NCBI GenBank assembly: GCA_964545205.1
Contig: CAZJFH010000066.1
Coordinates: forward strand, 1-28,553
From: CAZJFH01 sp964545205
GTDB taxonomy: Bacteria > Pseudomonadota > Alphaproteobacteria > Rhodospirillales > Magnetospirillaceae
Direction of reading: 5' to 3'
Length of the DNA stretch: 28,553 bases
The translations under genes and the position numbers were made by a program. Below the pieces are notes generated by a model, which worked only from the letters and a program-made list of their open reading frames with translations, did not search any database and was not told the DNA's origin. The number at the start of each line of letters is the position of its first letter. Positions within the stretch are counted from its first letter, which is position 1. Below, in pieces: positions 14,640 to 21,286 of this stretch.

Positions 14640-15962
14640 TCACCGCGACAGGACCTCGGCCAGCATCGCGTAGCTGGCGGCGAGGTCGGTGGGCTCGTTC
14701 TTCTTCTGGGTCAGGAAGGCCTCGAGGCCGGGATGGAAGTGGATCGCCTCGTCGACCGCCGGGTCGGTGCCCTGGCGATAGGCGCCGAGGCGGATCAGCT
14801 CGGCCATGTCGTCGTAGGTCGCCATGAGCTGGCGGGCGCGGCCGACCAGGGCGTTCTCCTCGTCGTCGTTGCAGGCCGGCATGGTGCGCGAGACGCTGCG
14901 CAGGACGTTGATGGCCGGGTAGCGGCCGCGCTCGGCGATGGCGCGGTCGAGCACGACGTGGCCGTCGAGGATCGAGCGCACCGCGTCGGCGATCGGCTCG
15001 TTGTGGTCGTCGCCGTCGACCAGCACGGTGAACAGGCCGGTGATCGAGCCCTTGCCGGTGCCCGGCCCGGCGCGCTCGAGCAGCTTGGGCAGCTCGGCGA
15101 AGACGCTGGGCGTGTAGCCCTTCTGGGCCGGCGGCTCGCCGGCGGCGAGGCTGATCTCGCGCTGGGCCATGGCGAAGCGGGTCACCGAGTCCATCAGGCA
15201 CAGCACGTCCTTGTCGAGGTCGCGGAAGTACTCGGCCATCGCCAGCGTCACATAGGCCGCCTGGCGGCGCATCAGCGCCGACTCGTCCGAGGTCGAGACG
15301 ACGACGACGGCGCGCTTCATGCCCTCCTCGCCGAGATCGTCCTCGATGAACTCGCGCGCCTCGCGGCCGCGCTCGCCGATCAGGCCGACGACGCTGACCT
15401 CGGCGTTGGTGTTGCGCGCCATCATCGACAGCAGCGACGACTTGCCGACGCCCGAGCCGGCGAACACGCCCATGCGCTGGCCGCGGCAGCAGGTCAGGAA
15501 GGCGTTCATGGCGCGCACGCCGAGGTCGATCTTGCCGGCGACGCGCTGGCGGCCGTGGGCCGGCGGCGGCCGGTTGTGGATCGGATAGGCGACGTCGCCG
15601 CGCGGCAGCGGTCCCTTGCCGTCGACCGGCTCGCCCATGGCGTTGATGACGCGGCCGAGCCAGCTCGGATGCGGATAGAGCACCGGCTCGGCCAGCGAGC
15701 TTTCGACCCGGCAGCCCAGCCCGACGCCGTCGAGGCTCGAGAACGGCATCAGCAGCGCCCGGCCGTCGCGGAAGCCGACGACCTCGGCCGGCACGACGCG
15801 GCCGCCGCGGGCCTTGATGCGCACGACGTCGCCCAGCGACAGGTTGCGCTGCACGCCGCCGGCCTCGACCAGCATGCCCTGCACGGCGACGACCCGGCCG
15901 TAGACCACGTGGCTGGGGACCCGCTCGATCTCGCCGATCAGGTTGCGCTCCAAAAAACTCAA
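14640..15962 (-). CDS. fliI: Flagellum-specific ATPase FliI
   Basis: A 440-residue ATPase of the flagellar type III secretion system, related to the F1 beta subunit, which helps unload substrates at the export gate. It has the N-terminal beta-barrel region (YGRVVAVQGMLVEAGG), Walker A GSGVGKSS (169-176), the GERGREAREFIED segment, Walker B LCLMDSVTRFAMAQREI and the family motif GEPPAQKGYTPSVFAELPKL. The start is TTG 15962 (MSFLERNLIGEIERV) with GGAGAG 4-6 bases upstream. No ATG is available nearby. fliJ follows after 8 bases. A GTTAAC-N4-GTTAAC element lies about 20-36 bases upstream of the start, facing ctrA. Confidence 0.96.
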   Translation of the reverse strand: MSFLERNLIGEIERVPSHVVYGRVVAVQGMLVEAGGVQRNLSLGDVVRIKARGGRVVPAEVVGFRDGRALLMPFSSLDGVGLGCRVESSLAEPVLYPHPSWLGRVINAMGEPVDGKGPLPRGDVAYPIHNRPPPAHGRQRVAGKIDLGVRAMNAFLTCCRGQRMGVFAGSGVGKSSLLSMMARNTNAEVSVVGLIGERGREAREFIEDDLGEEGMKRAVVVVSTSDESALMRRQAAYVTLAMAEYFRDLDKDVLCLMDSVTRFAMAQREISLAAGEPPAQKGYTPSVFAELPKLLERAGPGTGKGSITGLFTVLVDGDDHNEPIADAVRSILDGHVVLDRAIAERGRYPAINVLRSVSRTMPACNDDEENALVGRARQLMATYDDMAELIRLGAYRQGTDPAVDEAIHFHPGLEAFLTQKKNEPTDLAASYAMLAEVLSR

Positions 15963-15982
15963 CGCGCTCTCCGCCGTCCTGT

Positions 15983-15998
15983 GTTAACCTTCGTTAAC
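15983..15998. promoter_or_regulatory. GTTAAC-N4-GTTAAC element, candidate CtrA site
   Basis: Two GTTAAC hexamers (15983-15988 and 15993-15998) separated by CTTC lie between the divergent fliI and ctrA genes. The CtrA consensus is TTAA-N7-TTAAC, with a half-site TTAACCAT. Here the spacing between TTAA cores is 6, and the left half continues as TTAACCTT. It lies about 20 bases upstream of fliI and about 200 bases upstream of ctrA. Binding could regulate flagellar export genes, ctrA itself, or both. The imperfect spacing lowers certainty. Confidence 0.5.
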
Positions 15999-16196
15999 GT
16001 ACCGGCGCCGGACCGCGCGTCAGCGCGCCGGCCGGGTCGATGCGGTGCAGTCTACCTCGAAAAAGGTAAGCTACCTCTTAATGGCAGCCGTGGTGGTACT
16101 ACTTTTTAGCTGCGTGACGGCGGGCTGCATTGCTTGCGTCGGGAGCGGCTACCGCAATATGGTTACCACGTCCTCAATACTAAAGAGATGCCTCCG

Positions 16197-16898
16197 ATGC
16201 GAGTTCTTGTCGTCGAAGATGATGCGCTCCTGGCCAAGGGCGTCGAAAAGATGCTCCGCTCCGAAGGAATGGTCGTCGACCAGACCAGTCTTGGGGAAGA
16301 CGGCCTCGAGATCGGGAAGCTCTATGACTACGACATCATCCTGCTCGACCTGATGCTCCCCGACATGGACGGCTACGAGGTCCTGCGGCGACTGCGCGCG
16401 GCCAAGATCGAGACGCCGGTCCTGATCCTCTCCGGCCTCACCGAGCCCGACAAGAAGGTCAAGGGCCTGGGCTGCGGCGCCGACGACTACGTCACCAAGC
16501 CGTTCGACCGCGCCGAGCTGGTCGCGCGCATCCAGGCCATCGTCCGCCGCAGCCAGGGCCACGCCCAGTCGGTGATCAAGACCGGCAAGCTGCTGGTCAA
16601 TCTCGACGCCCGCACGGTCGAGGTCGAGGGCGAGCCGCTGCACCTGACCGGCAAGGAATACGGCATCCTCGAACTGCTCAGCCTGCGCAAGGGCCAGACC
16701 CTGACCAAGGAGCAGTTCCTGAACCACCTCTACGGCGGCATCGACGAGCCCGAGCTCAAGATCATCGACGTCTTCATCTGCAAGCTGCGCAAGAAGCTGG
16801 CCCAGGCGACCGGCGGCGACAGCTACATCGAGACCGTGTGGGGCCGCGGCTACGCGCTGCGCGATCCCGACGAGGGCAAGGCCAAGGCGACCGCCTGA
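16197..16898 (+). CDS. ctrA: Cell-cycle response regulator CtrA
   Basis: A 233-residue OmpR-type response regulator, the master regulator of cell cycle and/or motility in alphaproteobacteria. The receiver domain (1-120) has the acidic pair (EDD, 7-9), phospho-acceptor D51 in ILLDLMLPDMDGYEVLR, and the conserved Lys in YVTKPF. Residues from RRSQGHAQSVIKTG through LTGKEYGILELLSLRKG, FLNHLYGGIDEPELKIIDVF and ETVWGRGYALRDP match Caulobacter CtrA almost word for word in the DNA-binding domain. ATG 16197 begins MRVLVVEDD as in other CtrA proteins; another ATG lies 9 bases upstream. The C-terminus ends KATA rather than the AA degron of Caulobacter. It is followed by an intrinsic terminator. It should be phosphorylated through ChpT, encoded 3.6 kb downstream. 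Confidence 0.97.
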   Translation: MRVLVVEDDALLAKGVEKMLRSEGMVVDQTSLGEDGLEIGKLYDYDIILLDLMLPDMDGYEVLRRLRAAKIETPVLILSGLTEPDKKVKGLGCGADDYVTKPFDRAELVARIQAIVRRSQGHAQSVIKTGKLLVNLDARTVEVEGEPLHLTGKEYGILELLSLRKGQTLTKEQFLNHLYGGIDEPELKIIDVFICKLRKKLAQATGGDSYIETVWGRGYALRDPDEGKAKATA

Positions 16899-16922
16899 GT
16901 TTCGTCGCGATCGAGGACACGG

Positions 16923-16950
16923 CGGCCGCCTTCGGGCGGCCGTTTCGTTT
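16923..16950 (+). terminator. Intrinsic terminator of ctrA
   Basis: CGGCCGCC (16923-16930), a TTCG tetraloop and GGCGGCCG (16935-16942) form a perfect 8-bp GC stem, followed by the T-rich TTTCGTTT. It begins 24 bases after the ctrA stop. Stem, stable UUCG loop and T-run fit a rho-independent terminator. Confidence 0.85.
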
Positions 16951-17042
16951 GGTCCGTCGCCCATGACGCCGACGAACGCCTCTTTCGGATAGTCCCCCAA
17001 CGAATTTTTGCCGCAACCGCGCCGCAGGACCACATTCAGCGC

Positions 17043-17438
17043 ATGGTCCGCATCGCCGCCGCCGCCCTCCTCCTCGCCCTCCTCGCCGCCGCGCCCGCCC
17101 GCGCCGACGGCCCGACCCGCGATCAGGTGTTCGCCGCGCAGGAGATGCTGACGGTGCTCGGCTACGATCCCGGCCCGATCGACGGCTATATCGGCCCGCA
17201 GACCCGCGCCGCCGTGGCGGCGTTCCAGGACGACCGCGGCCTGTCCGCCGACGGCCGCGTCACCCGTTGGCTGGTCGACGAGGTGCGCTGGGCGCTGCGC
17301 ACGACCCCGGCCGAGGACCGGCGCCATCTGTGGCTGGAGGGAAAGGCCGCCGGCTATCCCGACGCCCTGACGGCACCGGCCGCGGAGCCGGCGCCGGACG
17401 TCATGCTGGAAGCGACCCTGCCGCGGGGCGGCGGCTGA
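17043..17438 (+). CDS. Exported peptidoglycan-binding (PG_binding_1) protein
   Basis: A 131-residue protein with a signal peptide (MVRIAAAALLLALLAAAPARA, cleavage after ARA, about residue 21) and a single peptidoglycan-binding domain of the PG_binding_1 type (about 26-80). The domain is recognisable from VFAAQEMLTVLGYDPGPIDG, then YIGPQTRAAVAAFQDDRGL and DGRVTRWLVDEV. No catalytic domain is attached; the C-terminal 45 residues are Ala/Pro-rich and end in a Gly run. It probably acts as a periplasmic wall-binding accessory. No clear Shine-Dalgarno precedes the ATG. It lies alone between the ctrA terminator and a palindrome shared with convergent moaA. Confidence 0.88.
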   Translation: MVRIAAAALLLALLAAAPARADGPTRDQVFAAQEMLTVLGYDPGPIDGYIGPQTRAAVAAFQDDRGLSADGRVTRWLVDEVRWALRTTPAEDRRHLWLEGKAAGYPDALTAPAAEPAPDVMLEATLPRGGG

Positions 17439-17447
17439 CTGCGCAGG

Positions 17448-17471
17448 CCCTCTCCCGCCGGCGGGAGAGGG
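17448..17471. repeat. Perfect 24-bp palindrome between convergent genes
   Basis: A perfect 12-bp-arm palindrome starts CCCTCTCCCGCC and continues with its exact reverse complement. It sits in the 47-base gap between the ends of the PG-binding gene (17438) and moaA (17486). It resembles GC-rich intergenic REP-like units. It may help end transcription from both sides, though no T-run follows on either strand. Confidence 0.6.
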
Positions 17472-17485
17472 AGCAGCCGCGAGGC

Positions 17486-18475
17486 CTACCCGCCCGTCAC
17501 GCTCATGTGGCGCGCCACCGCCGGGCGCTTGTGCTCGCGGTCGATGACGAAGTCGTGGCCCTTGGGCTTGCGGGCGATGGCGTCCTGGATCGCCTGGCGC
17601 AGCAGTTCGTCGCCCTCGCTGGCGCGCAACGGCGCGCGCAGGTCGGCGGCGTCGTCCTGGCCCAGGCACATGAACAGCGTGCCGGTGCAGGTGATGCGGA
17701 CGCGGTTGCAGGATTCGCAGAAATTGTGGCTCATCGGCTGGATGAAGCCGATGCGGCCGCCGGTCTCGGCGACGGTGACGTAGCGCGACGGGCCGCCGGT
17801 GCGGTAGTCGCTCTCGGTCATCGTCCAGGTCTCGGCCAGACGCGCCCGCAGCTCGCTCAGCGGCAGGTAGCTGTCGGTGCGGTCGCCGGCGATGTCGCCC
17901 ATCGGCATGGTCTCGATGAAGGTCAGATCGAAGCCCTGCTTGCCGCACCAGTCGACCAGTCCGTCGAACTCCATGTCGTTGACGCCCTTGAGCGCCACGG
18001 TGTTGATCTTGACCTTCAGCCCGGCGGCCTTGGCGGCCATCAGCCCGTCCATGACCTTGCCGAAGTCGCCCCAGCGGGTGATCAGGCGGAACTTCTCGGG
18101 ATCGAGCGTGTCGAGCGAGACGTTGATGCGCCGCACGCCGGCATCGGCCAACGCGCCGGCGTATTTGGCGAGCTGGGTGCCGTTGGTGGTCAGCGTCAGC
18201 TCGTCGAGCTCGCCGGTCCGGACCAGCTCGCCGAGATTGCGGATCAACTGCATGATGTTGCGCCGCACCAGCGGCTCGCCGCCGGTCAGGCGCAGCTTGC
18301 GCACGCCGAGGCCGACGAAGCTGCGGCACAGCCGTTCGAGCTCCTCGAGGCTGAGGATGTCGGCCTTGGGCAGGAACGTCATGTCCTCGGCCATGCAGTA
18401 GACGCAGCGCAGGTCGCAACGGTCGGTGACGGACACCCGCAGGTAGGTGACCTTCCGTCCGAAGGGATCGATCAT
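17486..18475 (-). CDS. moaA: GTP 3',8-cyclase MoaA
   Basis: A 329-residue radical SAM enzyme for the first step of molybdenum cofactor synthesis: GTP to 3',8-cyclo-dihydro-GTP, later made into cPMP by MoaC. The N-terminal 4Fe-4S cluster motif is C20-DLR-C24-VY-C27. Then come LTGGEPLVRRN, TNGTQLAKYAG, RINVSLDTLDPEKFR and KINTVALKGVND. The C-terminal cluster cysteines lie in MSHNFCESCNRVRIT and TGTLFMCLG. The protein ends in the Gly-Gly tail (328-329) required for activity. The ATG at 18475 begins MIDPFGRKVTYLR, the normal family start. Upstream is a 166-base gap, then a ModE-like regulator on the same strand. Confidence 0.97.
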   Translation of the reverse strand: MIDPFGRKVTYLRVSVTDRCDLRCVYCMAEDMTFLPKADILSLEELERLCRSFVGLGVRKLRLTGGEPLVRRNIMQLIRNLGELVRTGELDELTLTTNGTQLAKYAGALADAGVRRINVSLDTLDPEKFRLITRWGDFGKVMDGLMAAKAAGLKVKINTVALKGVNDMEFDGLVDWCGKQGFDLTFIETMPMGDIAGDRTDSYLPLSELRARLAETWTMTESDYRTGGPSRYVTVAETGGRIGFIQPMSHNFCESCNRVRITCTGTLFMCLGQDDAADLRAPLRASEGDELLRQAIQDAIARKPKGHDFVIDREHKRPAVARHMSVTGG

Positions 18476-18641
18476 CTGTAGAGGCTCCCGGCCAACTGGA
18501 CGTTCCTTGCTTGTTCAGCGCGGGCGTTGCGTCCGCCCGTATACAACGCCGAGCATGCTAGCGGCTTTTGCCGCCGATGTCCGCTCTGAAATGGGATTTA
18601 ATCCGTTCGGGTGGAAGCCCTGCCTTGACCTTGGGCAAGGG
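18476..18641. other. 166-bp intergenic region upstream of moaA
   Basis: This gap between the ModE-like gene and moaA holds no convincing gene. Visible small dyads are CGGGCG/CGCCCG near 18520-18537, a GTATAC hexamer at about 18540, GCGGC-TTTT-GCCGC (18561-18574), and an imperfect hairpin TGACC/GGTCA overlapping the end of the ModE-like gene (about 18626-18644). It probably contains the moaA promoter. It could hold a regulator site, but none matches a known consensus well enough to name. Confidence 0.4.
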
Positions 18642-18980
18642 TCAGTCGTCGGTGCGCATGAAGCGCGAGAAGTCGTCGAGGTCGCTGGCGATGCTGGCCG
18701 CCGCCTTCTCCTCCATGGCGCGGTAGCGTTCGAGCACCGCGCGCCCGGTCTCGGTCAGGCGGGCGCCGCCGCCGCCGCGGCCGCCGGTCGAGGTCTCGAC
18801 CAGCGGCTCGCGGAAGCGGTTGTTGATCGAGTCGGCCAGCATCCAGGCGCGGCGGTAGCTCATGCCGAGGGCGCGGCCGGCGGCCGAGATCGAGCCGGTG
18901 CGGCCGATTTCTTCCAGCAGCGCCGCCTTGCCCGGCCCCAGGGCGGTGTCGGCGCCGATCAGCAGGCGGATCTTCGGCAT
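18642..18980 (-). CDS. ModE-like winged-helix DNA-binding protein (no molybdate domain)
   Basis: A 112-residue protein with the N-terminal winged helix-turn-helix domain of ModE/LysR type: a helix-turn-helix in TGSISAAGRALGMSYRRAW, a dimer helix LADSINNRF, a Gly-rich wing (ETSTGGRGGGGARLTETG) and a C-terminal helix. Full ModE has two molybdate-binding Mop/TOBE domains, absent here, so metal sensing must come from elsewhere or not occur. Its neighbours moaA (downstream, same strand) and the DUF2478-DUF364 gene (divergent, 55 bases away) support a role in molybdenum or cofactor gene control. ATG 18980 has only a weak Shine-Dalgarno. Target genes are inferred from position. Confidence 0.88.
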   Translation of the reverse strand: MPKIRLLIGADTALGPGKAALLEEIGRTGSISAAGRALGMSYRRAWMLADSINNRFREPLVETSTGGRGGGGARLTETGRAVLERYRAMEEKAAASIASDLDDFSRFMRTDD

Positions 18981-19035
18981 TCGAACCCGTCGAGAAAAGC
19001 TTGTACCCGGCCATGAATCCGGCCAAGAAGAGGGA

Positions 19036-20274
19036 ATGTCAATGCTGACGCCCGCCCAAGCCCTGCGCGCCGGCGCCGCGGCCGTCGTCTACGGTCCCGG
19101 CGCGCCGATCGAGGCGCTGTTCGCCGGTTTCGCCGCCGATCTGCGGGCGCGCGGCTGGCGGCTCGGCGGGCTGATCCAGCGCACCGTGCGCGACGAGGCC
19201 GGCCGCAAGCTGTCGATGGACCTGATCGCGCTGGACACCGGCGAGGAACTGCCGATCGGCCAGTGGCTCGGCAAGAGCGCCGGCGGCGACGCCTGCACCG
19301 TCGATCCGGCGGCGGTCGCCGAGGCCACCGCCGCCCTGCGCCGCGCGATCGCCGCCAAGGTCGACCTGCTGGTGGTCAACAAGTTCTCGCATCTCGAGCG
19401 CAAGGGCGGCGGCTTCGCCGCCGAGCTGCTCGAGGCGATGGCCCTGGGCATCCCGGTGCTGACCTCGGTCCAGGCGGCGCTGCTGGGCGACTGGCAGCAT
19501 TTCAGCGGCGGCTACGGCCGGCTGCTGCCGGTCGAGCGCGGCGCGCTGTGGCGCTGGTGGGGGCCGCGGCGGCTATACGCCGAGCTGGCGCACGGCGTTT
19601 CGGACGCGCCGGCGCGGCGCGTCGTCGTCGGGCTCAACTGGACGCTGGTCGAAGGCCCCGCCGGCGTCGGCCTGGCGGCGACGCCGGCGCGCGACGCCCC
19701 GGGCTGCGGCGGCAAGCTCGACGCCGGCCGCTACGCCGGACGGCCCCTGAACGAGCTGGCGGCGATGCTCGACGGCTGGCATCCCTTCGAGACGGCGATC
19801 GCGATGGCGGCGATCAACGCCCACCACAACCGCTTCGACCTCGCCGGCGCCGACGTCAACGGCCTCGACGCCGTCGCCGCCGACGGCCGGGTGGTCGCGG
19901 TCGGCGGCTTTCCCGCCATCGCCGAGCGCGTGCCCGGCGCCATGGTCATCGAGCGGGCGCCGAAGGACGGCCAGTACCCCGAGCAGGCCGCCGACTGGCT
20001 GCTGCCGGGTGCAGACGCCGTGATCGCCACCGGCTCGACGCTGGTCAACCGCTCGCTGCCGCGCATCCTCGACCTCGCCGAGGGCGCGCAGGTGGCGCTG
20101 GTCGGCCCCAGCGTGACGCTGGCGCCGATGCTGTTCGACCATGGCGTCGAAATCCTCTCGGGCCTGGTCGCCACCGACGTCGACGGCATGGCCCGCGCCG
20201 TCGCCGAGGGCGCGGGCGGCGGCGCCGTCAAGCGCTACGGCCGTCAGGCGACGCTGCGGCGGCGCCCCGACTAG
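19036..20274 (+). CDS. DUF2478-DUF364 fusion protein (molybdenum-associated)
   Basis: A 412-residue protein made of two families. The N-terminal part (about 1-170) is DUF2478, with AAVVYGPGAPIEALFAGFA, the GGLIQRTVRDEAGRKLSMDL segment and VDLLVVNKFSHLERKGGGFA, a P-loop-derived fold. The C-terminal part (about 200-405) matches the DUF4213/DUF364 putative heavy-metal-chelation family: GLNWTLVEGPAGVGLA, then HPFETAIAMAAINAHHNRFD, VAVGGFPAI, DAVIATGSTLVNRSLPRIL and LVGPSVTLAPMLFDHG. Both families recur in molybdenum and tungsten loci; activity is unknown. The start could be ATG 19036 or ATG 19042; AGAGGGA is better spaced for the latter. It diverges from the ModE-like gene and its stop overlaps the convergent DUF3553 gene at CTAG. 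Confidence 0.85.
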   Translation: MSMLTPAQALRAGAAAVVYGPGAPIEALFAGFAADLRARGWRLGGLIQRTVRDEAGRKLSMDLIALDTGEELPIGQWLGKSAGGDACTVDPAAVAEATAALRRAIAAKVDLLVVNKFSHLERKGGGFAAELLEAMALGIPVLTSVQAALLGDWQHFSGGYGRLLPVERGALWRWWGPRRLYAELAHGVSDAPARRVVVGLNWTLVEGPAGVGLAATPARDAPGCGGKLDAGRYAGRPLNELAAMLDGWHPFETAIAMAAINAHHNRFDLAGADVNGLDAVAADGRVVAVGGFPAIAERVPGAMVIERAPKDGQYPEQAADWLLPGADAVIATGSTLVNRSLPRILDLAEGAQVALVGPSVTLAPMLFDHGVEILSGLVATDVDGMARAVAEGAGGGAVKRYGRQATLRRRPD

Positions 20275-20450
20275 CGCGAATCGCCGTTCACCACTTCGAG
20301 CCGCACCACGGCGACGTTCACCATCTGCTTGCCGGCATGTTCGAAATTGACGGTGACCCGATCGCCGATCGCGGACTGCACCCGGCCGAGGCCCCAGTCG
20401 GGGCGATCGGGATGGCGGACGATGGCGCCGGGGACGAAGTCGAGCGACAT
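20271..20450 (-). CDS. DUF3553 small protein
   Basis: A 59-residue protein starting MSLDFVPGAIVRHPDRPDWG and continuing LGRVQSAIGDRVTVNFEHAG with a C-terminal V-x-LEVV. This is the standard DUF3553 pattern of alphaproteobacteria. The fold is probably a small beta barrel like the UvrD/CarD-type Tudor region, but its function is unknown. ATG 20450 is preceded by GGAAG. Its stop codon interlocks with that of the convergent DUF2478-DUF364 gene (CTAG at 20271-20274). It diverges from chpT, 76 bases away. Confidence 0.9.
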   Translation of the reverse strand: MSLDFVPGAIVRHPDRPDWGLGRVQSAIGDRVTVNFEHAGKQMVNVAVVRLEVVNGDSR

Positions 20451-20526
20451 GCTGGCTTCCGGTCTGGCATGGGCGGCGGATGCTGGTAATCTGGTGCGCG
20501 GGAGCGGACATCCAAGGCGAGGGGCG

Positions 20527-21159
20527 ATGACCGATCGCGACGACGACCTCAGACTGGCGGAACTGCTGTGCGCGCGCCTGTGCCACGACCTGGCGGGGCC
20601 GGTCGGCGCCGCGGTCGCCGGGGCCGAACTGCTCGAGGACGACGCGCCGCCCGAGCCCGAGGTGGTGCGGATGCTGGCCGCCAGCATCGCCGGGGCCAGC
20701 GGCATGCTGAAGGTCCTGCGCGCCGCCCTGGGCCACGGCACGGCGCCGATGCCGGCCGAGGAGCTGCGCCGGCTGGTCGCGACGGCGCTGCCGGCCGACG
20801 GCAAGGTGCGGCTGGAATGGCGCGGCGCCGCGCCGGCGCACTGGCCGCGGCCGTGGGCGAAGCTGATCCTCAACCTGGCGCTGATCGCCCGCGATTCGCT
20901 GCCGCGCGGCGGCACCGCCGCGCTCGCCGCCGAGACCGATCCGCCGGCGGTGTCGCTGTCGCTGTCGGGGCCGGCGCTGGCCGCCGGCGAACTCGAGGCC
21001 GCGCTGGCCGCCCAATCGCCCGAGACGCTGACGCCGCGCGCCGCCCAGGCATACTATACCGGCCGCCTGGCGGCAGAACTGGCCGCGCCGCTGACGATGG
21101 AATCCGGCGACGGCACGCTGTCGTTGCGGACGGTTTCCTCCGAAGGCTTAAGGACCTGA
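20527..21159 (+). CDS. chpT: Histidine phosphotransferase ChpT
   Basis: A 210-residue protein of the ChpT family (DUF2328), which moves phosphate from the hybrid kinase CckA to CtrA and CpdR. Its helical hairpin carries the phospho-acceptor H20 in LCARLCHDLAGPVGA, the family hallmark, followed by a degenerate GHKL-like domain without ATP-binding boxes (WAKLILNLALIARDSLPRGG is the remnant of the N-box helix). ATG 20527 begins MTDRDDDLRLAELLC. It lies 127 bases upstream of cheA on the same strand and may be partly co-transcribed with the che operon. ctrA is in the same window, so two steps of the CckA-ChpT-CtrA relay are encoded here; cckA is not. Confidence 0.9.
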   Translation: MTDRDDDLRLAELLCARLCHDLAGPVGAAVAGAELLEDDAPPEPEVVRMLAASIAGASGMLKVLRAALGHGTAPMPAEELRRLVATALPADGKVRLEWRGAAPAHWPRPWAKLILNLALIARDSLPRGGTAALAAETDPPAVSLSLSGPALAAGELEAALAAQSPETLTPRAAQAYYTGRLAAELAAPLTMESGDGTLSLRTVSSEGLRT

Positions 21160-21162
21160 CCC

Positions 21163-21206
21163 CGTGGAGCTAAGCTTTTTCCACGTGATCTTAATCTTCA
21201 GCGTGG
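21163..21206 (+). promoter_or_regulatory. Overlapping alternative hairpins ahead of cheA
   Basis: Three mutually complementary segments lie just after the chpT stop: CGTGGA (21163-21168), TCCACG (21180-21185) and CGTGG (21202-21206). The middle one can pair with either flank, giving two exclusive hairpins (loops of 11 and 16 bases). No clear T-run follows. It could be an attenuator-like leader for cheA or chance. Confidence 0.3.
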
Positions 21207-21286
21207 TATCAATATAACTCCCGAGGGGCGATCCTGCCTCGACCAAAGGGGTAACCGGCCCACCTGCCGCAGGGTGCGAGGACTGC

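Noticed and set aside
16002..16031. CCGGCGC/GCGCCGG dyad between fliI and ctrA
   Set aside because: Seven-base GC-only arms with a long spacer are expected often in DNA of this composition.
16149..18419. Leftward 756-codon frame over ctrA and moaA
   Set aside because: It passes antisense through ctrA, the terminator and the PG-binding gene and is out of frame with moaA; it has no protein-like features.
18476..18641. Moco riboswitch or ModE box upstream of moaA
   Set aside because: No segment matches the known ModE palindrome, and I could not fold the region into the Moco motif by eye.
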